Source: Dehalococcoidia bacterium
Lineage (GTDB): Bacteria > Chloroflexota > Dehalococcoidia > Lucifugimonadales > SHYF01
DNA length: 13,698 nucleotides
Direction: 5' to 3'
NCBI GenBank assembly: GCA_009692985.1
Contig: SHYF01000031.1
Coordinates: 1-13,698, forward strand
The position numbers were made by a program, and so were the translations under genes. The notes beneath the pieces are model-generated. The model was not told the DNA's origin. It saw only the letters and a list, made by a program, of their open reading frames with translations, and searched no databases. Position 1 is the first letter of the stretch. The number at the start of each line of letters is the position of its first letter. Below are positions 12,242 to 13,698 of the stretch, in pieces.

Positions 12242-13507
12242 TCATTCCCACTTCATCTCCACCACCCCTATCCTGACAGTGTCTCCCGGCTGTACCCCCG
12301 CCTCTTCCAGTGCCTTGGCAATACCTAGCCGGGTCAGCATCTGGCGAAGCTGGAGCCTTGCCTGGAATCGCCTCAAATCTGCAAGCCTGACCATGCGCTC
12401 GGCTTTGGGGGATAATACCACAAACACCAGCCCATCTCTGACTACCTGCGGCTCAGCTGAGCGGGACTGGCGAAGCAGCCGGACCACTGCCGGTGGAGGA
12501 AGTGGATTGGGCTCGGGGGGCGTTTCCTCAAGCAGTTGGAGGATCTGTTCAACCAACTCCTCCACCCCTTCTCCTGTCTCTGCCGAAATAAAATGCATGG
12601 ATACACCATATCTGGCAAGCCGCCGCCGAAGGACTGGGATACGCGCACGTACGGCTGGCAGGTCTATCTTGTTTACAACAATGACCTGGGGCTTTTGCAG
12701 AAAGGATGACTCAAATGCAGCCACCTCTGTGTTGACCCCGGTAATCGTCGCAGAGGGGTCTTCCACAGAGCCATCAAGGAGGTGGACTATTACTTTGGCG
12801 CGCCACAAGTGCCGCAGGAAGCTTCGGCCCAGACTATTTCCCTGATTCGCTCCTGGCAATATCCCGGGTAGCTCGGCAATAACAAATGATTTCCATTCAC
12901 GAGTTACTACACCCGGCGCAGGTTCAGTCGTTGTGAAAGGATAGCCAGCAACTTCTGGCCGTGCCTTGGATATCTTTTGGAGAAGTTGAGACTTCCCCGC
13001 GTTGGGCATTCCAATCATGCCAACGTCTATTTTCATGCGCAGTTCTAAGACAAGCTCCTTCAGCTCGCCAGGAAGCCCCGCCTCGGCTAGCCAAGGAGTC
13101 CTGTTTGTTGGTGTTGCAAACCTCTTATTCCCGCTGCCACCGTGCCCTCCACGAGCAGCTACAATTACGTCTCCCTCGCTAACAATTTCGCCTAAGCAGG
13201 TCATTCCAGAATCGGTCCTTTCCCATATCACAGTTCCTAAAGGCACACGAATACTCTTTGTCTGCCCATCATGGCCACTTCGGTTTCTTCCAGACCCTCC
13301 CATTGCATTTTCACCCTCTACCTTTGGAACGCCAACCAAATGCACTAAATCATTAACTGAATCTGTTCCAATGAAAAGCACATTTCCCCCGTTCCCTCCA
13401 TCGCCTCCGTCAGGACCACCTCTCGGTATAAACTTTTCTCTACGGAAGCCAATGCTTCCGTTTCCACCTTTTCCTCCAGAGATAGTAATCGCATGTATGT
13501 CATACAT
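12242..13507 (-). CDS. obgE: Obg-family GTPase (CgtA), with unusual G-motif residues
   Basis: Ribosome-associated GTPase involved in large-subunit assembly and stress control. Seen: glycine-rich Obg fold (GGKGGNGSIGFRREKFIPRG, GGPDGGDGGNGGN, ARGGHGGSGNKRFATPTNRTP); G1 GMPNAGKS (166-173) followed by Q174 instead of the usual T or S; switch I YPFTT (189-193); G3 as ELPG (212-215) where DxPG is normal; G4 NKID (279-282); G5 SAETGEG (308-314); and a C-terminal OCT domain from about residue 345 to 421. Start: ATG at 13507, which matches the usual Obg N-terminus. No ribosome site precedes it, and a -10-like box lies six bases upstream, so the mRNA may be leaderless. The 5' half is much AT-richer than the 3' half. 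rplU and rpmA, its frequent partners, are not seen. Confidence 0.95.
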   Translation of the reverse strand: MYDIHAITISGGKGGNGSIGFRREKFIPRGGPDGGDGGNGGNVLFIGTDSVNDLVHLVGVPKVEGENAMGGSGRNRSGHDGQTKSIRVPLGTVIWERTDSGMTCLGEIVSEGDVIVAARGGHGGSGNKRFATPTNRTPWLAEAGLPGELKELVLELRMKIDVGMIGMPNAGKSQLLQKISKARPEVAGYPFTTTEPAPGVVTREWKSFVIAELPGILPGANQGNSLGRSFLRHLWRAKVIVHLLDGSVEDPSATITGVNTEVAAFESSFLQKPQVIVVNKIDLPAVRARIPVLRRRLARYGVSMHFISAETGEGVEELVEQILQLLEETPPEPNPLPPPAVVRLLRQSRSAEPQVVRDGLVFVVLSPKAERMVRLADLRRFQARLQLRQMLTRLGIAKALEEAGVQPGDTVRIGVVEMKWE

Positions 13508-13513
13508 ATATAT

Positions 13514-13542
13514 AGAATACTTTAGTTTAGTAACAGCAGTAA
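13514..13542 (-). promoter_or_regulatory. Possible promoter of obgE giving a leaderless mRNA
   Basis: On the minus strand TATTCT (13519-13514) stands six bases before the ATG. TTACTG (13542-13537) lies 17 bases further upstream as a weak -35. The transcript would begin at or next to the start codon, which fits the absence of a ribosome site. The region is AT-rich, so chance matches are likely. Confidence 0.35.
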
Positions 13543-13698
13543 TAGGCGCGTTGGCGGAAACGAAGGAATTCAGCTTGTGTAATCGCTGCCACGGGAGGAA
13601 TCTATAGGGCTCATACCGGAATAGCCTTGGCGCGTTGCCGGCTATGCAGGTGGAGATGAGAGCCCTGCCAGGATTTGGCGGAGTTCCGAGGTAATGGG

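Noticed and set aside
13605..13698. Short peptides at the right edge (MRALPGFGGVPR on plus; PITSELRQILAGLSSPPA on minus) as gene ends
   Set aside because: Too short to identify; the plus one stops at once and the minus one could be a C-terminus of a gene beyond the window, but nothing supports either.
13508..13698. In-frame open extension upstream of obgE to the window edge
   Set aside because: The Obg fold starts at the chosen ATG, no start codon with a ribosome site is seen in the extension, and its translation is not protein-like.

Overview
The window reads as ordinary chromosome from a moderately GC-rich bacterium, most likely a Chloroflexota member of the Dehalococcoidia or a related lineage. 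That placement is an inference. It rests on coenzyme F420 enzymes, a Yip1-domain protein, a DinB-like protein, a selenocysteine-type SelD, frequent TTG starts and hairpin repeats between genes. No rRNA, tRNA, CRISPR array, transposase or phage gene was seen.

Layout. Positions 1-1336 (-) hold the N-terminal part of lon, cut by the window edge. Upstream of it is a small UPF0060/YnfA membrane-protein gene broken by a two-base frameshift (1456-1784, -). A PAP2 phosphatase (1935-2618, -) is divergent from a Yip1-domain membrane protein (2824-3354, +), which converges on a DinB-like protein (3365-3784, -). A PLP-dependent cysteine synthase family gene (4066-4980, +) is followed by an AT-richer Fic gene with its own promoter (5155-6303, +), which looks acquired. 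Next are selD, with an in-frame UGA selenocysteine codon (6446-7492, +), a JAMM metalloprotease (7523-7921, +) and an F420-type luciferase-like oxidoreductase (8018-8881, +). On the other strand follow a YhhQ-type queuosine precursor transporter (9088-9780, -), NADPH:F420 reductase (9949-10599, -), and the compact run obgE-nadD-pyrE (13507 down to 10930, -).

How the genes relate. The F420 reductase and the luciferase-like enzyme imply F420 redox metabolism. selD encodes selenocysteine at its own active site, so the organism should have SelA, SelB and tRNA-Sec elsewhere. A JAMM protease and a cysteine synthase family enzyme 2.5 kb apart recall the sulfur-carrier (CysO-type) cysteine route, but no carrier protein gene is present here.

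The most notable signals are three: the UGA codon of selD with a hairpin resembling a bacterial SECIS; a family of dispersed intergenic elements (three clear copies, one diverged), each built of GC-rich hairpins and varying between copies in ways that keep the stems paired; and a run of minus-strand genes whose stop codons lie inside inverted repeats. I found no convincing wholly new gene system.
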